Assembly: GCF_900104815.1 (NCBI RefSeq)
Contig: NZ_FNTD01000004.1
Span: 7,563,001-7,627,000, forward strand
Length of the DNA stretch: 64,000 nt
Direction: 5' to 3'
From: Streptomyces misionensis
Lineage (GTDB): Bacteria; Actinomycetota; Actinomycetes; Streptomycetales; Streptomycetaceae
Under the pieces are notes generated by a model. The model had not been told where the DNA came from and made no database searches. It saw nothing but the letters and a program-made list of their open reading frames with translations. This document shows positions 42,870-51,451 of this stretch, piece after piece; within the stretch, counting starts at the first letter, position 1, and each line of letters opens with the position of its first letter. The position numbers and the translations under genes are program-made.

Positions 42870-43247
42870 TCAGGGGTGCGCTATCTCGGTGGTGACCTCG
42901 TCGTACCGGACGAGGTGAGGGGTGAAGGAATAGGAGGGACGTCTGTCCTTCAGCCGCGCCGTGGCGTCGTCGAGATACGCCCACATGTCGGCGGGGTCGG
43001 CGTCGACGCCGAACGTCGCGTCGTTGAGCACCTCCATGTCGGGACTGGAGACGTACGCCACGTACTTGAGGGTCTGGCTGCCACCGGCCATGGGTGTCAC
43101 GGTCTCCTTCGAGGTGTTGCGCGGTGTGCTCACGCCCTTGCCGCCGGCGGCCTCGGCGGCCTGCGCCGTGCCGGGTGCCGTGAGAAGCGCCGAAGCGGCG
43201 ACTGCGCCCGTGGCGCCCAGGACGGTGCGCCGGGAAATGTCTGACAC
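42870..43247 (-). CDS. Small Tat-exported protein, function unknown
   Basis: A 125-residue protein with a twin-arginine signal (SDISRRTVLGATGAVAASAL, cleavage near AQA-AE at about 31). The mature part of about 94 residues has SQTLKYVAYVSSPDMEVLN and a C-terminal PHLVRYDEVTTEIAHP, with no cysteines and no motif I know. GGGGGAGG lies about eight bases upstream of the ATG. Tat export suggests it folds before export or binds a cofactor, or that it leaves with a partner. Its nearest neighbour on the same strand is the condensation-fold acyltransferase. Confidence 0.7.
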   Translation of the reverse strand: MSDISRRTVLGATGAVAASALLTAPGTAQAAEAAGGKGVSTPRNTSKETVTPMAGGSQTLKYVAYVSSPDMEVLNDATFGVDADPADMWAYLDDATARLKDRRPSYSFTPHLVRYDEVTTEIAHP

Positions 43248-43599
43248 GGTCCTCCCCCTGCCTCCCCGGACCCTCCTCGCGAGGGCCCGCGGCCGACGTT
43301 ACAGCGACGGCTTCGCCGCGGAGGGCGAATTCGACGGCCGGAAAATCCTGTCCGCTCGGCCGGTTCGCGGGCCGCTGGGCGCGGCGGCCACGGTGCTGCG
43401 GCGCTCGGCTGAGTTCCGGCCGGTGCCGGGCGGTTCACGCCGGACGGCAGGCTGGTCCCTCGGACCGTGGTGAGCTGCTCACCGCACCTGGTGAGCTGCC
43501 GGGACCGGAACTCCGCCGGGGGTGAGGCCGACGCGACGCGACGGCCGTGGGGTGCTGCGCTGTGCCGGCCGGCGTCCAGTCACAGCCCGTCCGGGCCAG
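43248..43599. other. Stretch without a recognisable gene
   Basis: Open frames here have no recognisable motifs and read as GC-bias artefacts. The first part should hold the promoter of the leftward Tat-exported protein. The rest may be further decayed remains of the response regulator to its right, since no stable frame is kept. Confidence 0.4.
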
Positions 43600-44010
43600 A
43601 AGCCGCCGCGTCCGGTCCGGCCGTCGCGGACCCGTCCGGGCCTGTGGTCACCGCGCGCGGTCTCGCCGTCGCGGCCGTCCGCATCGGAGCCCGCGTGGCG
43701 CTCCTGCGCAGCGCGCCGGCGGCCGGGTGGCCGGTTCCGCGGCGGTGGGACGGCTTGGGCAGACAGCGTCGCCGCGCCGCGGCGAATCCGACAGCCGGTC
43801 CGTCGGCCCGAGCCCGCGGGCGGCGGCACGACCGCCGTGGCGAAGCCGTTGGCGCGCAGGACCCGGCACGCGTCGGGGCCGTCCGCGGTCGGCGGTTCCG
43901 TGTCCGAGACGCACGGCGGACACCTCCGACGCCGCAGTCCTCAGCGCGCTCGCGCCGTCCGTCGCGGTGACCGGCCCGACGCCCGCGCCCGCGAGGCCCC
44001 GCCGCGGCAC
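43600..44010 (-). pseudogene. Decayed OmpR-type response regulator
   Basis: Minus-strand reading in three frames recovers receiver-domain pieces in the right order. LAVEAEHALREVPRRGLAGAG matches the start (canonical VEDE acid pair now VEAE), then TATDGASALRTAASEV; after a frame change ADGPDACRVLRANGFATAVV; after another, CLPKPS (the conserved lysine of the KPF motif) and ALRRSATRAPMR, the usual receiver-linker junction. The phosphorylated aspartate region reads RLGHGTADRG and is lost. No DNA-binding domain or kinase is left. At least two frameshifts mean it cannot make a working protein. Confidence 0.6.
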
Positions 44011-44011
44011 C

Positions 44012-44782
44012 TCACGCAGGGCGTGCTCCGCCTCGACGGCGAGGGTCCTCGGCCGTATCCCTCTCCAGCGGCGCCTCGGCCTCGTCGGACGGATCGGCCG
44101 GATCCGGTTCCGGAGCGCCGGGGGCGAGCCGGCCGGGCAGCCACCGGGCCGCCACGGCACCGCACGCGCAGAGCCAGCCCGCCGCGAACAGCCAGCCGCC
44201 CACCACGTCGGTGAACCAGTGCACGCCCAGGAAGACCCGGGTCAGCCCGACCCCCACCGCCCAGCAGGCGGCCAGCGCCATCAGCGGCCCCCGGCCGCGC
44301 GGGGAGCGCAGGTACAGCGCCGCGATCAGCAGCCCGGCGGTCATGGCCGACGTGGTGGTGTGCCCGGAGGGGTACGACCAGCCGGAGGCGAGTGCCTGCC
44401 AGTCCGCGTGCGGGGGCCGGGCCCGGGCGACCAGGGCCATCACGCCGTACCGGGCGACCTGCCCCAGGACGAGACAGCCCAGCGCCAGCAGCACGGCGGT
44501 GCCCCGCTGCCGTCGCGTACGGGCCGCGATCACGCCCGCCAGTACCGCGAGGGCGTACGGCACGACCCCGGTGCCGGTGTCGGTCAGTCCCCGCGCCACG
44601 GCAGCCGCCATCGGCGGCCGGTGTGCGAGGGACCAGGCGTGCAGGCCCCGGTCGGGGGCCAGCGGGGCGCCGTGGCCCAGGACCACCAGCACGGTCAGCG
44701 CGGCGAAGGCCGGCCAGGCGGCCAGCCCCGCGAGGCCCTTGCGGCTCACCGGACCGAGCACGCCCGGAACACTCCTCGGCAC
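44012..44782 (-). CDS. PAP2-superfamily membrane phosphatase
   Basis: A 256-residue polytopic membrane protein with the lipid-phosphate-phosphatase signature: RYGVMALVARARPP (motif 1), YPSGHTTTS (motif 2) and TRVFLGVHWFTDVVGG (motif 3, with catalytic His and Asp). The family dephosphorylates undecaprenyl pyrophosphate or phosphatidate at the outer membrane face. It starts 10 bp after the DedA stop on the same strand and is likely co-transcribed with it, a sensible pair for lipid-carrier recycling. GTG 44782 has GAGG at about ten bases; GTG 44761 is an alternative. The acidic C-terminal tail is cytoplasmic. Confidence 0.87.
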   Translation of the reverse strand: MPRSVPGVLGPVSRKGLAGLAAWPAFAALTVLVVLGHGAPLAPDRGLHAWSLAHRPPMAAAVARGLTDTGTGVVPYALAVLAGVIAARTRRQRGTAVLLALGCLVLGQVARYGVMALVARARPPHADWQALASGWSYPSGHTTTSAMTAGLLIAALYLRSPRGRGPLMALAACWAVGVGLTRVFLGVHWFTDVVGGWLFAAGWLCACGAVAARWLPGRLAPGAPEPDPADPSDEAEAPLERDTAEDPRRRGGARPA

Positions 44783-44792
44783 GGGGCGGACC

Positions 44793-45452
44793 TCACGGTG
44801 TCTCCTTCGCCGCCCTGCGCGAGCGCAGCACCTCCGCGGCGAGCGGGACGAGGGAGACCACGACGATCAGGGCGATCAGCGGCAGCAGGTACTTGTCGAC
44901 GTTCGGGATCGAGGAGCCGAGCGCGTACCCGCCCAGGGTGAGGCCGAGGCTCCAGACCAGGCCACCGACCACCTGCCACACGGTGAACGTGCGGGTCGGC
45001 ACGCCGAGCGCGCCCGCCATCGGATTGAGCACCGTGCGCACCACCGGCACGAACCGGGCCAGCACGATCGCCTTCGCGTGGCCGTACCGCTCCAGCAGTT
45101 CCTCCGCGCGGCGGGCGCCCTCGCGCAGCTTCGCCGAGCGGGTGCGGGCCAGCAGCGCGCCGCCCGCCTTCCGGCCGATCAGGAACCCGCACTGGGAGCC
45201 CACCAGCGCGCCGAGCGCCGCCGCGACCAGCAGCGGTCCGAGCGAGAGGTGCAGCCCGTGCTCGGCCGAGCCGGTGCACAGCAGGCCCGCCGTGAACAGC
45301 AGCGAGTCCCCGGGCAGGAAGAACCCGATCAGCAGACCTGTCTCCGCGAAGAGCACCACGCCGACGCCGAACACGCCGAAGGCGGCCAGCAGCGAGTGGG
45401 CGTCGAGCACGTTGACCGCGAGCTGCGACGCCAGATGTGGGGGAGTGGCCAT
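44793..45452 (-). CDS. DedA-family membrane protein
   Basis: A 219-residue DedA/VTT-domain protein with about five hydrophobic segments. Seen are VVLFAETGLLIGFFLPGDSL, then GFLIGRKAGG, and the conserved VLARFVPVVRTVLNPMAGAL block (arginines, Pro and Gly) of the VTT domain. Members flip undecaprenyl phosphate or phospholipids. It leads a probable two-gene unit with the PAP2 phosphatase, 10 bp apart. The start has AAGGAAAGG upstream. A BlaI-like palindrome lies 41 bp upstream of the start. Confidence 0.9.
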   Translation of the reverse strand: MATPPHLASQLAVNVLDAHSLLAAFGVFGVGVVLFAETGLLIGFFLPGDSLLFTAGLLCTGSAEHGLHLSLGPLLVAAALGALVGSQCGFLIGRKAGGALLARTRSAKLREGARRAEELLERYGHAKAIVLARFVPVVRTVLNPMAGALGVPTRTFTVWQVVGGLVWSLGLTLGGYALGSSIPNVDKYLLPLIALIVVVSLVPLAAEVLRSRRAAKETP

Positions 45453-45492
45453 CGCCGCACGCCCTTTCCTTCGACTTGCTTCGACAACATGT

Positions 45493-45510
45493 GACTACAC
45501 ATTTGTAGAC
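45493..45510 (-). promoter_or_regulatory. BlaI/MecI-like operator candidate upstream of dedA-PAP2
   Basis: GACTACACATTTGTAGAC has CTACA and TGTAG arms around CATT with one outer mismatch. As I remember, BlaI/MecI operators have this TACA...TGTA form. It is 41 bp upstream of the DedA start and about 110 bp upstream of the efeU iron box. Confidence 0.5.
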
Positions 45511-45616
45511 GGTAGCCCCTCGTGCCGACGAACACGGACAGGGGTTCCTGCCCGGGCTTTGCCCGGCGATTGCCGGTTGATGACCGGATGCCTACGAACG
45601 GGTGGTCATCATGGTC

Positions 45617-45639
45617 GCGAAGGTAAGGCATGCCTTCGC
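45617..45639 (+). promoter_or_regulatory. Iron-box candidate (DmdR/IdeR type) upstream of efeUO
   Basis: GCGAAGG and CCTTCGC form a 7-bp inverted repeat around TAAGGCATG, and the core AAGGCATGCCTT is itself a perfect 12-bp palindrome. GGTAAGGC resembles the TTAGGTTAGGC half of remembered DtxR-family iron boxes. It lies 26 bp before the efeUO start. Confidence 0.5.
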
Positions 45640-45664
45640 TAAGTTACTGGGAGGGCCGCCAGGC

Positions 45665-47710
45665 ATGTGGGACGACGCGTTTCCGAGTTTCCTGATCGGA
45701 CTGAGGGAGGGACTCGAAGCCGGACTCATCGTCTCCATCCTGGTCGCGACACTGGTGCGCGCCGAGGCGCGCTCCCGGCTGCCGCAGGTGTGGACCGGCG
45801 TCCTGGCCGCGATAGCCGTGGCGATGAGCTTCGGCGCGGTCCTCACCTTCACCGCCGCCTCCATGCCGCAGACCGCCCAGGAGGCATTCGGCGGCACCCT
45901 CAGCGTGATCGCCGTCGCGTTCGTCACCGCCATGGTGTTCTGGATGCGCCGCTCGGCCCGCAACCTCTCCAGCGAGCTGAAGCAGAAGGTCACCGGCGCC
46001 CTCGCCATGGGCTCCGGGATGCTGGTCCTCACCTCCTTCCTCGCCGTCGGCCGCGAGGGCCTGGAGACCGCCCTCTTCCTGTGGACCACCGCCCAGGCGG
46101 CCGGTGAGTCGGCGGGCCCGCTCACCGGCGCCGCCATCGGACTGGTGCTCGCGGCCGGCCTGTGCTGGGGCCTGTACCGCAGGGTCCTCAAAATCAACCT
46201 GACCAAATTCTTCACCGCCACCGGCGTGGTCCTCGTCGTGATCGCCGCCGGTGTGCTCGGCTACGGCCTGCGCGACCTCCAGGAGGGCGGCGTGCTGCCC
46301 GGCAGGACGGCCTACGCCGTGGACCTCGCCGGCAGCATCGACGCGGGCTCCTGGTACAGCACCCTCGTCCAGGGCGTCTTCAACCTGATGCCCACCATGA
46401 CCTGGCTCCAGGTCGTCGCCTACGTCGGCTACCTCGTCGTGGTGATGACCCTGTTCGTGCGCGGCGTGCGCGCCACCGCTCCGAAGCCGAAGCCCGAGCC
46501 CGCCGAGCGGCCCGCCGCCGAGGAGCCCGCCGGCCCGCGGTCCCGCACCGGGCGCCGCCCGGCCTGGGTGGTTCCGGTCGCCGTGGTCGCCGTACCCGCC
46601 GTGATCGCGGCACTGGTCGTCGCCCTCGGCCGCCCCAAGCCCGCCGGGGACCAGACCGTGGCCGTCTCCGAGACCGACTGCGGCAAGGGCTTCACCGCGC
46701 CCACGCCCGGCCGGCAGACCTTCCGGATGCACAACACCGGCCGGCAGGCCTCCGAGGTCTACCTGGTCGATCCGTCCACCAACGCGGTCTACGGCGAGAT
46801 CGAGGGCCTCGCCCCCGGCACCACCCGCGACCTCGTCGCCACCGTCGCGGGCGGCACCTACGCCTGGCGCTGCGTCCCGGCCAGCGGCAAGGCCGTCACC
46901 TCCAAGCCGGTCACGGTGCGCGGCGGCGGCGCGGCCAAGCCGGTCACCCCCGTCTCCGAGCAGGACCTCGCCGGCCCCCTGAAGGCGTACAAGGCGTACG
47001 TCGGCCACGGCCTGGACACCCTCGTCGGCCAGACCGGCACCCTCCGCCGCGACATCGAGGGCGGCCACCTGGACAAGGCCCGCACCGACTGGCTCACCGC
47101 CCACCGCACCTACGCCTCGCTGGGCGCCGCCTACGGCACCTTCGAGGACTTCGACAAGAAGATCGACGGCCGCGCCGACGGCCTGCCCGGAGGCGAGCAC
47201 GACAAGGACTTCACCGGCTTCCTCCGTCTGGAGTACGGCCTGTGGCACGGCCAGTCGGCCAAGGAGCTGACCGGCCCCGCCCGGCAGCTGGACACGGACG
47301 CCGCCGGGCTGCGCAAGGCCTTCCCGAGCCAGGACTTCGACCCCGGCGACCTGCCGCTGCGCGCCCACGAGATCCTGGAGAACACCCTCCAGTTCGAGCT
47401 GACCGGCGACACCGACGAGGGCAGCGGCACGAACCTCGCCACCGCCGACGCCAACCTCACCGGCACCCGCGAGCTGCTCACCGTCCTCGAGCCGCTGCTC
47501 ACCAGCCGCTCGCCCCGGCTGCTGCCCACCGTCGACGCCGACATCGACCGGGTGCACAAGCTGCTGGACGCGGCCCACGACGGCGGCCACTGGACCCCCG
47601 TCGAGAAGCTCCCCGCGGCCGGCCGGCAGCGCCTGGACGGGGCCACCGGCCAGCTGCTCGAGGACCTGGCCCCCGTCCCGGACCTGCTGGAGATCCGGAA
47701 GTCCGCCTGA
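45665..47710 (+). CDS. efeUO: Fused EfeU-EfeO iron-uptake protein (FTR1 permease + cupredoxin/M75 domain)
   Basis: A 681-residue fusion. Residues about 1-280 form the EfeU/FTR1 permease with seven helices and two REGLE iron-binding motifs (14-18 and 130-134). After a charged Pro/Glu linker and one more transmembrane helix (about 302-325) comes an EfeO-type cupredoxin domain ([26 protein letters not shown]) and then an M75 imelysin-like domain with RLEYGLWHG and [16 protein letters not shown]. EfeU, EfeO and EfeB together import iron. In most bacteria EfeU and EfeO are separate. GGGAGGG precedes the ATG at 45665. The stop overlaps the efeB start. Confidence 0.9.
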   Translation: MWDDAFPSFLIGLREGLEAGLIVSILVATLVRAEARSRLPQVWTGVLAAIAVAMSFGAVLTFTAASMPQTAQEAFGGTLSVIAVAFVTAMVFWMRRSARNLSSELKQKVTGALAMGSGMLVLTSFLAVGREGLETALFLWTTAQAAGESAGPLTGAAIGLVLAAGLCWGLYRRVLKINLTKFFTATGVVLVVIAAGVLGYGLRDLQEGGVLPGRTAYAVDLAGSIDAGSWYSTLVQGVFNLMPTMTWLQVVAYVGYLVVVMTLFVRGVRATAPKPKPEPAERPAAEEPAGPRSRTGRRPAWVVPVAVVAVPAVIAALVVALGRPKPAGDQTVAVSETDCGKGFTAPTPGRQTFRMHNTGRQASEVYLVDPSTNAVYGEIEGLAPGTTRDLVATVAGGTYAWRCVPASGKAVTSKPVTVRGGGAAKPVTPVSEQDLAGPLKAYKAYVGHGLDTLVGQTGTLRRDIEGGHLDKARTDWLTAHRTYASLGAAYGTFEDFDKKIDGRADGLPGGEHDKDFTGFLRLEYGLWHGQSAKELTGPARQLDTDAAGLRKAFPSQDFDPGDLPLRAHEILENTLQFELTGDTDEGSGTNLATADANLTGTRELLTVLEPLLTSRSPRLLPTVDADIDRVHKLLDAAHDGGHWTPVEKLPAAGRQRLDGATGQLLEDLAPVPDLLEIRKSA

Positions 47711-49020
47711 TGACCACCCAGCACCCGCACCCCGAAGGGAACCCGCCCATGCCCACCGCCGACACGCCGTCCTGCCCCGTCGGTCCCGCCCGCCGCTCCT
47801 TCGTGCGCACCGCGCTGGGCGCCGGTGCCGCCGGGGCGGTCCTGGCCGGCGGCGGCTTCGCGCTCGGCGAGAGCGGCGGCACGGCCCAGGCGGCGCCCGC
47901 GGGCCCGGACGGCCGGGCGAAGGTGCCCTTCCACGGCGCCCACCAGGCCGGGATCGTCACCCCGCAGCCGGCCGCCGCCGCGTTCGTCTCCTTCGACGTC
48001 ATAGCCGACGACCGCAAGGGCCTCACCGACCTGCTGAAGACCGTCACCGAGCGGGCCCGGTTCCTCACCTCCGGCGGCGCCCCCGCCGACCTCGGCGTGG
48101 GCGCGCCGCCCTCCGACAACGGCATCCTCGGCCCCGAGGTCCCGGCGGACGCCCTCACCCTCACCCTCGGCGTCGGCCCCTCGCTCTTCGACGACCGCTA
48201 CGGCCTCGCCAAGGCGAAGCCCGCCCGGCTGGTGCCGATGCGGACCTTCCCGAACGACAACCTCAACCCGGCCGAGTGCCACGGCGACCTCTCCCTCCAG
48301 ATCTGCGCGCAGAGCCAGGACACCGTGCTGCACGCCCTGCGCGACATCGCCCGGCACACCCGCGGCGCGATGCAGATCAAGTGGCGCATCGACGGCTTCC
48401 AGAACGCGCCGCGTCCCACCGGCGCCCAGCGCAACCTGCTCGGCTTCAAGGACGGCATCGCCAACCCGGACGTCAACTCCGCCCGGGAGACGAACAAGCT
48501 GATCTGGGTCGGCGACGGCCAGGGCGAGCCCGCCTGGGCCACCGGCGGCAGCTACCAGGTGATCCGGATCATCCGGATGCTGGTCGAATTCTGGGACCGG
48601 GTCTCGCTCACCGAACAGGAGAAGATGTTCGGCCGCCGCAAGGACACCGGCGCCCCGCTCGACGGCGCCAAGGAGACCGACGTCCCCAACTACGCCAAGG
48701 ACCCGCACGGCAACGCCATCCCGCTGGACGCCCACATCCGCCTGGCCAACCCGCGCACCGCGTCGACGGACGGCTCGCGCATCCTGCGCCGCGGCTACAA
48801 CTACGACCGGGGCGTGGACAACGTCGGCAACCTCGACATGGGCCTGGTCTTCTGCTGCTACCAGCAGGACGTCAAGCGCCAGTTCGAGGCCGTGCAGACC
48901 CGGCTGATCGACGAGCCCCTGGTGGACTACATCTCGCCGACCGGCGGCGGCTACTTCTTCGCCCTGCCCGGGGTCCGCGACAAGGAGGACTGGCTGGGCC
49001 GGGGCATGTTCTCCGCCTGA
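47710..49020 (+). CDS. efeB: EfeB, Tat-exported Dyp-type haem peroxidase
   Basis: A 436-residue DyP-type peroxidase with a twin-arginine signal ([20 protein letters not shown]). The family motif GFKDGIANP (GxxDG) is present, the proximal haem histidine is in [12 protein letters not shown], and the distal arginine region is [12 protein letters not shown]. EfeB oxidises ferrous iron or recovers iron from haem and works with EfeU and EfeO at the membrane. Its ATG is in the efeUO stop codon (TGATG), so translation is coupled. An internal ATG at 47749 would also give a complete Tat signal. A strong T-tailed hairpin ends the operon. Confidence 0.93.
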   Translation: MTTQHPHPEGNPPMPTADTPSCPVGPARRSFVRTALGAGAAGAVLAGGGFALGESGGTAQAAPAGPDGRAKVPFHGAHQAGIVTPQPAAAAFVSFDVIADDRKGLTDLLKTVTERARFLTSGGAPADLGVGAPPSDNGILGPEVPADALTLTLGVGPSLFDDRYGLAKAKPARLVPMRTFPNDNLNPAECHGDLSLQICAQSQDTVLHALRDIARHTRGAMQIKWRIDGFQNAPRPTGAQRNLLGFKDGIANPDVNSARETNKLIWVGDGQGEPAWATGGSYQVIRIIRMLVEFWDRVSLTEQEKMFGRRKDTGAPLDGAKETDVPNYAKDPHGNAIPLDAHIRLANPRTASTDGSRILRRGYNYDRGVDNVGNLDMGLVFCCYQQDVKRQFEAVQTRLIDEPLVDYISPTGGGYFFALPGVRDKEDWLGRGMFSA

Positions 49021-49045
49021 CCCGCGCCCACCCCCTCCTTCCATT

Positions 49046-49078
49046 ACCGCTCCCTCTCCCCGGGGGGAGCGGTTTTTT
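49046..49078 (+). terminator. Intrinsic terminator of the efe operon
   Basis: ACCGCTCCC (49046-49054) pairs perfectly with GGGAGCGGT (49065-49073), followed directly by a run of six T. This is a canonical factor-independent terminator, unusual in having a T-run in this GC-rich genome. Confidence 0.9.
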
Positions 49079-49145
49079 CCTGTTCTTGGCGCTTTCCCGC
49101 CTCCTCTTTTTCCTGTCCATTGGGAAAGGTCTGCCGCCCCCTTTA

Positions 49146-49162
49146 CTGCACATCAATTGCAA
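49146..49162 (+). promoter_or_regulatory. Nur-box candidate (nickel-responsive Fur family) upstream of NiCoT
   Basis: CTGCAC-ATCAA-TTGCAA fits the Streptomyces Nur box as I remember it (tTGCaa-N5-ttGCAA), with one full and one partial half-site. It lies 72 bp upstream of the nickel/cobalt permease start. Confidence 0.55.
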
Positions 49163-49233
49163 GTACGGGAGGATGGCATGAGGCTGCGATGCGCGGCCGC
49201 ACCATCCCTACGACGTGAGGAACGACCTTCCCG

Positions 49234-50403
49234 ATGACGGCCGCCCCTGGTTCCGCTCCGCCCCTCCCCGCCCAGGCCGACGCCAAGCCGTCGGCCTGGC
49301 AACGCGTCCGCGGTTCCATGACGCGCCAGGAGTGGATCAGGGTCGGCTCCATGGCCGCCTTCGTGCTCGCGCTGCACGTCATCGGCTGGGGCACGCTGGT
49401 CGGCATCATCGCGCCGCAGCACTTCAGCGTCGGCACCACGGCCGCCGGAAAACCGGCGGCCTTCGGCATCGGCATCGGCGTGACCGCCTACACACTGGGC
49501 ATGCGGCACGCCTTCGACGCCGACCACATCGCCGCGATCGACAACACCACCCGCAAGCTGATGGGCTCCGGACAGCGCCCGCTCTCGGTCGGCTTCTGGT
49601 TCTCCCTCGGCCACTCCAGCATCGTCTTCGGCCTCGCCCTGCTGCTCTCGCTCGGCATGAAGGCCCTGGCCGGGCCGGTGCGCGACGACGACTCCCACCT
49701 GCACCAGGTCACCAGCCTCATCGGCACGACCGTCTCCGGCGCCTTCCTCTACCTGATCGCCGTGATCAACCTCGTCATCCTGGCCGGCATCTGGAAGGTG
49801 TTCCGCCGGATGCGCACCGGCCACTACGACGAGGCCGCCCTGGAGGCCCAGCTCGACAACCGGGGCTTCATGAACCGCCTGCTGGGCCGGGTCACCGGCT
49901 CGATCAGCAAGCCCTGGCAGATGTACCCGCTGGGGCTGCTGTTCGGGCTCGGCTTCGACACGGCGACGGAGATCGCCCTGCTCGTCCTCGCCGGCTCCGG
50001 CGCCGCCTCGGGCCTGCCCTGGTACGCCATCCTCACCCTGCCGGTGCTGTTCGCGGCCGGCATGGCGCTGCTGGACACCATCGACGGCTCGTTCATGAAC
50101 TTCGCCTACGGCTGGGCGTTCTCCAAGCCGGTCCGCAAGGTCTACTACAACCTCACCATCACCGGGCTGTCCGTCGCCGTCGCCCTCATCATCGGCTCCG
50201 TCGAACTCCTCGGCCTGCTCGCCGACAAGCTGGACCTGCACGGCTTCTTCTGGGACTGGATCTCCGGCCTCGACCTCAACACGGTCGGCTTCGTCATCGT
50301 CGGCCTGTTCTTCGTCACCTGGGCGCTGGCGCTGCTGGTGTGGAAGGCGGGCCGGATCGAGGAGAAGTGGAGCGCGGGACTCGCCGAGCGGTCCGCCGAC
50401 TGA
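49234..50403 (+). CDS. NiCoT-family nickel/cobalt permease (HoxN type)
   Basis: A 389-residue integral membrane transporter with eight predicted helices. The NiCoT signature RHAFDADHIAAIDNTTRK in helix II, SVGFWFSLGHSSIVF, LFGLGFDTATEIALL and GMALLDTIDGSFMNFAYGWA are all present. Substrate preference (Ni versus Co) cannot be read from these motifs, but the Nur-like box upstream and the lack of a cobalamin-riboswitch-like leader favour nickel. It is cut off from the efe operon by the T-tailed terminator, so it is a single transcription unit. Confidence 0.93.
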   Translation: MTAAPGSAPPLPAQADAKPSAWQRVRGSMTRQEWIRVGSMAAFVLALHVIGWGTLVGIIAPQHFSVGTTAAGKPAAFGIGIGVTAYTLGMRHAFDADHIAAIDNTTRKLMGSGQRPLSVGFWFSLGHSSIVFGLALLLSLGMKALAGPVRDDDSHLHQVTSLIGTTVSGAFLYLIAVINLVILAGIWKVFRRMRTGHYDEAALEAQLDNRGFMNRLLGRVTGSISKPWQMYPLGLLFGLGFDTATEIALLVLAGSGAASGLPWYAILTLPVLFAAGMALLDTIDGSFMNFAYGWAFSKPVRKVYYNLTITGLSVAVALIIGSVELLGLLADKLDLHGFFWDWISGLDLNTVGFVIVGLFFVTWALALLVWKAGRIEEKWSAGLAERSAD

Positions 50404-50482
50404 ATCCGGCCCGGCGGGGTTGATCTCCCCGCTGCGGGAAACGCGGACCGTGACCGCCGTACGCGCACGGAAGGAGTCGGCG

Positions 50483-50959
50483 ATGAGCGACCGGACCCCG
50501 ATGGGAGACGACGCCTACCAGCCCACCGGGACCAACGAGGAGCAGGAGGACGCGGCGCCCCTGGACCCGCAGGACGCGATCGGCGGGCGCTCGTACGACG
50601 ACATGCTCGACGAGGGCTACTCTCCGCCCGAGCGCCCGCTGGGCGTCACCAAGCGCGGCACCACCGCCGCCGAGCAGCGCGAGGGCGAGACCCTGGACGA
50701 GCGGCTCCGTCAGGAGGTGCCCGACACGGACCCCCCGGCCGGGGACGACATCGGCGACCTGCCCGGCGGCGAGGGCGAACCGGTCGACCCGGAGGCGGGC
50801 GACGCCCGGGCCGGACGTCTGCTCGCGCCCGACGAGGGCGCGCACTCCGACACCACCAAGGAAGAGGTCGCCGAGGACGTCGGCATCGACGGCGGGGCGG
50901 CGGGCGCCGAGGAGGCCGCAATGCATGTCGTGCCCGACGACACCGAATTGCCGGGGTAG
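50483..50959 (+). CDS. DUF5709-domain acidic protein
   Basis: A 158-residue, very acidic, disordered-looking soluble protein. The DUF5709 core is SYDDMLDEGYSPPERPLGVT, followed by EGETLDERLRQEVPD and a Gly/Asp/Glu-rich tail. No enzyme motif is seen; the family is restricted to Actinobacteria and its function is unknown to me. AAGGAG is at an ideal distance from the ATG. It lies 79 bp after the nickel permease and ends before a long perfect hairpin. Confidence 0.85.
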   Translation: MSDRTPMGDDAYQPTGTNEEQEDAAPLDPQDAIGGRSYDDMLDEGYSPPERPLGVTKRGTTAAEQREGETLDERLRQEVPDTDPPAGDDIGDLPGGEGEPVDPEAGDARAGRLLAPDEGAHSDTTKEEVAEDVGIDGGAAGAEEAAMHVVPDDTELPG

Positions 50960-50994
50960 GCCGGCGTCCGGCTCCCAGGGGTCGGGACGACGTG

Positions 50995-51036
50995 AACCAG
51001 GGCGGGCGGCGCCGCACGGCGCCGCCCGCCCTGGTT
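50995..51036. terminator. Perfect 20-bp hairpin, bidirectional terminator
   Basis: Bases 50995-51014 are exactly complementary to 51017-51036, leaving a two-base CA loop. It lies between convergent stops and AACC...GGTT ends the stem on both sides, so it can act in either direction. Confidence 0.75.
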
Positions 51037-51048
51037 CCCCGTTACCCC

Positions 51049-51255
51049 CTAAGGCAGCAGCTTCTCGATCGCCGCAGGACCCTCCGTCTCCAGCTTGCGG
51101 CGCGCCCAGTCGAGCGTCTTCGGAGTCACGTCCCTGCCGGCCGCCATCACCAGGTCCTCCGGGGTGACGTCCTGCTGGGGAGCCGAGTGGAGCAGGGAGT
51201 CCGGGGTGCAGTGGTCGTCGGACGACCGGGACCCTCCAGGTGCGGATGTCGACAT
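51049..51255 (-). CDS. Small conserved-looking protein, function unknown
   Basis: A 68-residue protein with a Ser-rich start and a helical C-terminal half (PQQDVTPEDLVMAAGRDVTP, WARRKLETEGPAAIEKLLP). GGAGGAGG lies about six bases before the ATG, a very strong site for so small a gene, which supports that it is real. I know of no function. It converges on the DUF5709 gene across the perfect hairpin and diverges from the trehalase-like gene. Confidence 0.65.
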   Translation of the reverse strand: MSTSAPGGSRSSDDHCTPDSLLHSAPQQDVTPEDLVMAAGRDVTPKTLDWARRKLETEGPAAIEKLLP

Positions 51256-51451
51256 GTTGCCTCCTCCTCGGTCCGGATGACCGCATCCGTGCCGGTGCCG
51301 CCGAATGGGGCACACTCTCACCATTGCCCGCCGCGGCGCACCCTGCATCCGGAAGGCACCCCGGCGACGGGTGAGATGCGTGTGCCCATCCCGTGGCACC
51401 CCAGTCACCCCTAAGCTGGATACATCGCGCACCCGTCCTGGGAGGCCGTCG

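Noticed and set aside
43547..44941. A 464-codon plus-strand frame
   Set aside because: It overlaps the PAP2 gene and the response-regulator fossil on the other strand and has low-complexity Arg/Pro composition.
45493..45510. Third copy of the uronate palindrome
   Set aside because: The arms resemble GTCTAC/GTAGAC, but the spacing between CTAC and GTAG is six bases instead of four, so it fits a BlaI-like site better.
49079..49233. Cobalamin or NiCo riboswitch before the nickel/cobalt permease
   Set aside because: The leader is short and no conserved riboswitch core is visible; a Nur-type site explains the position better.
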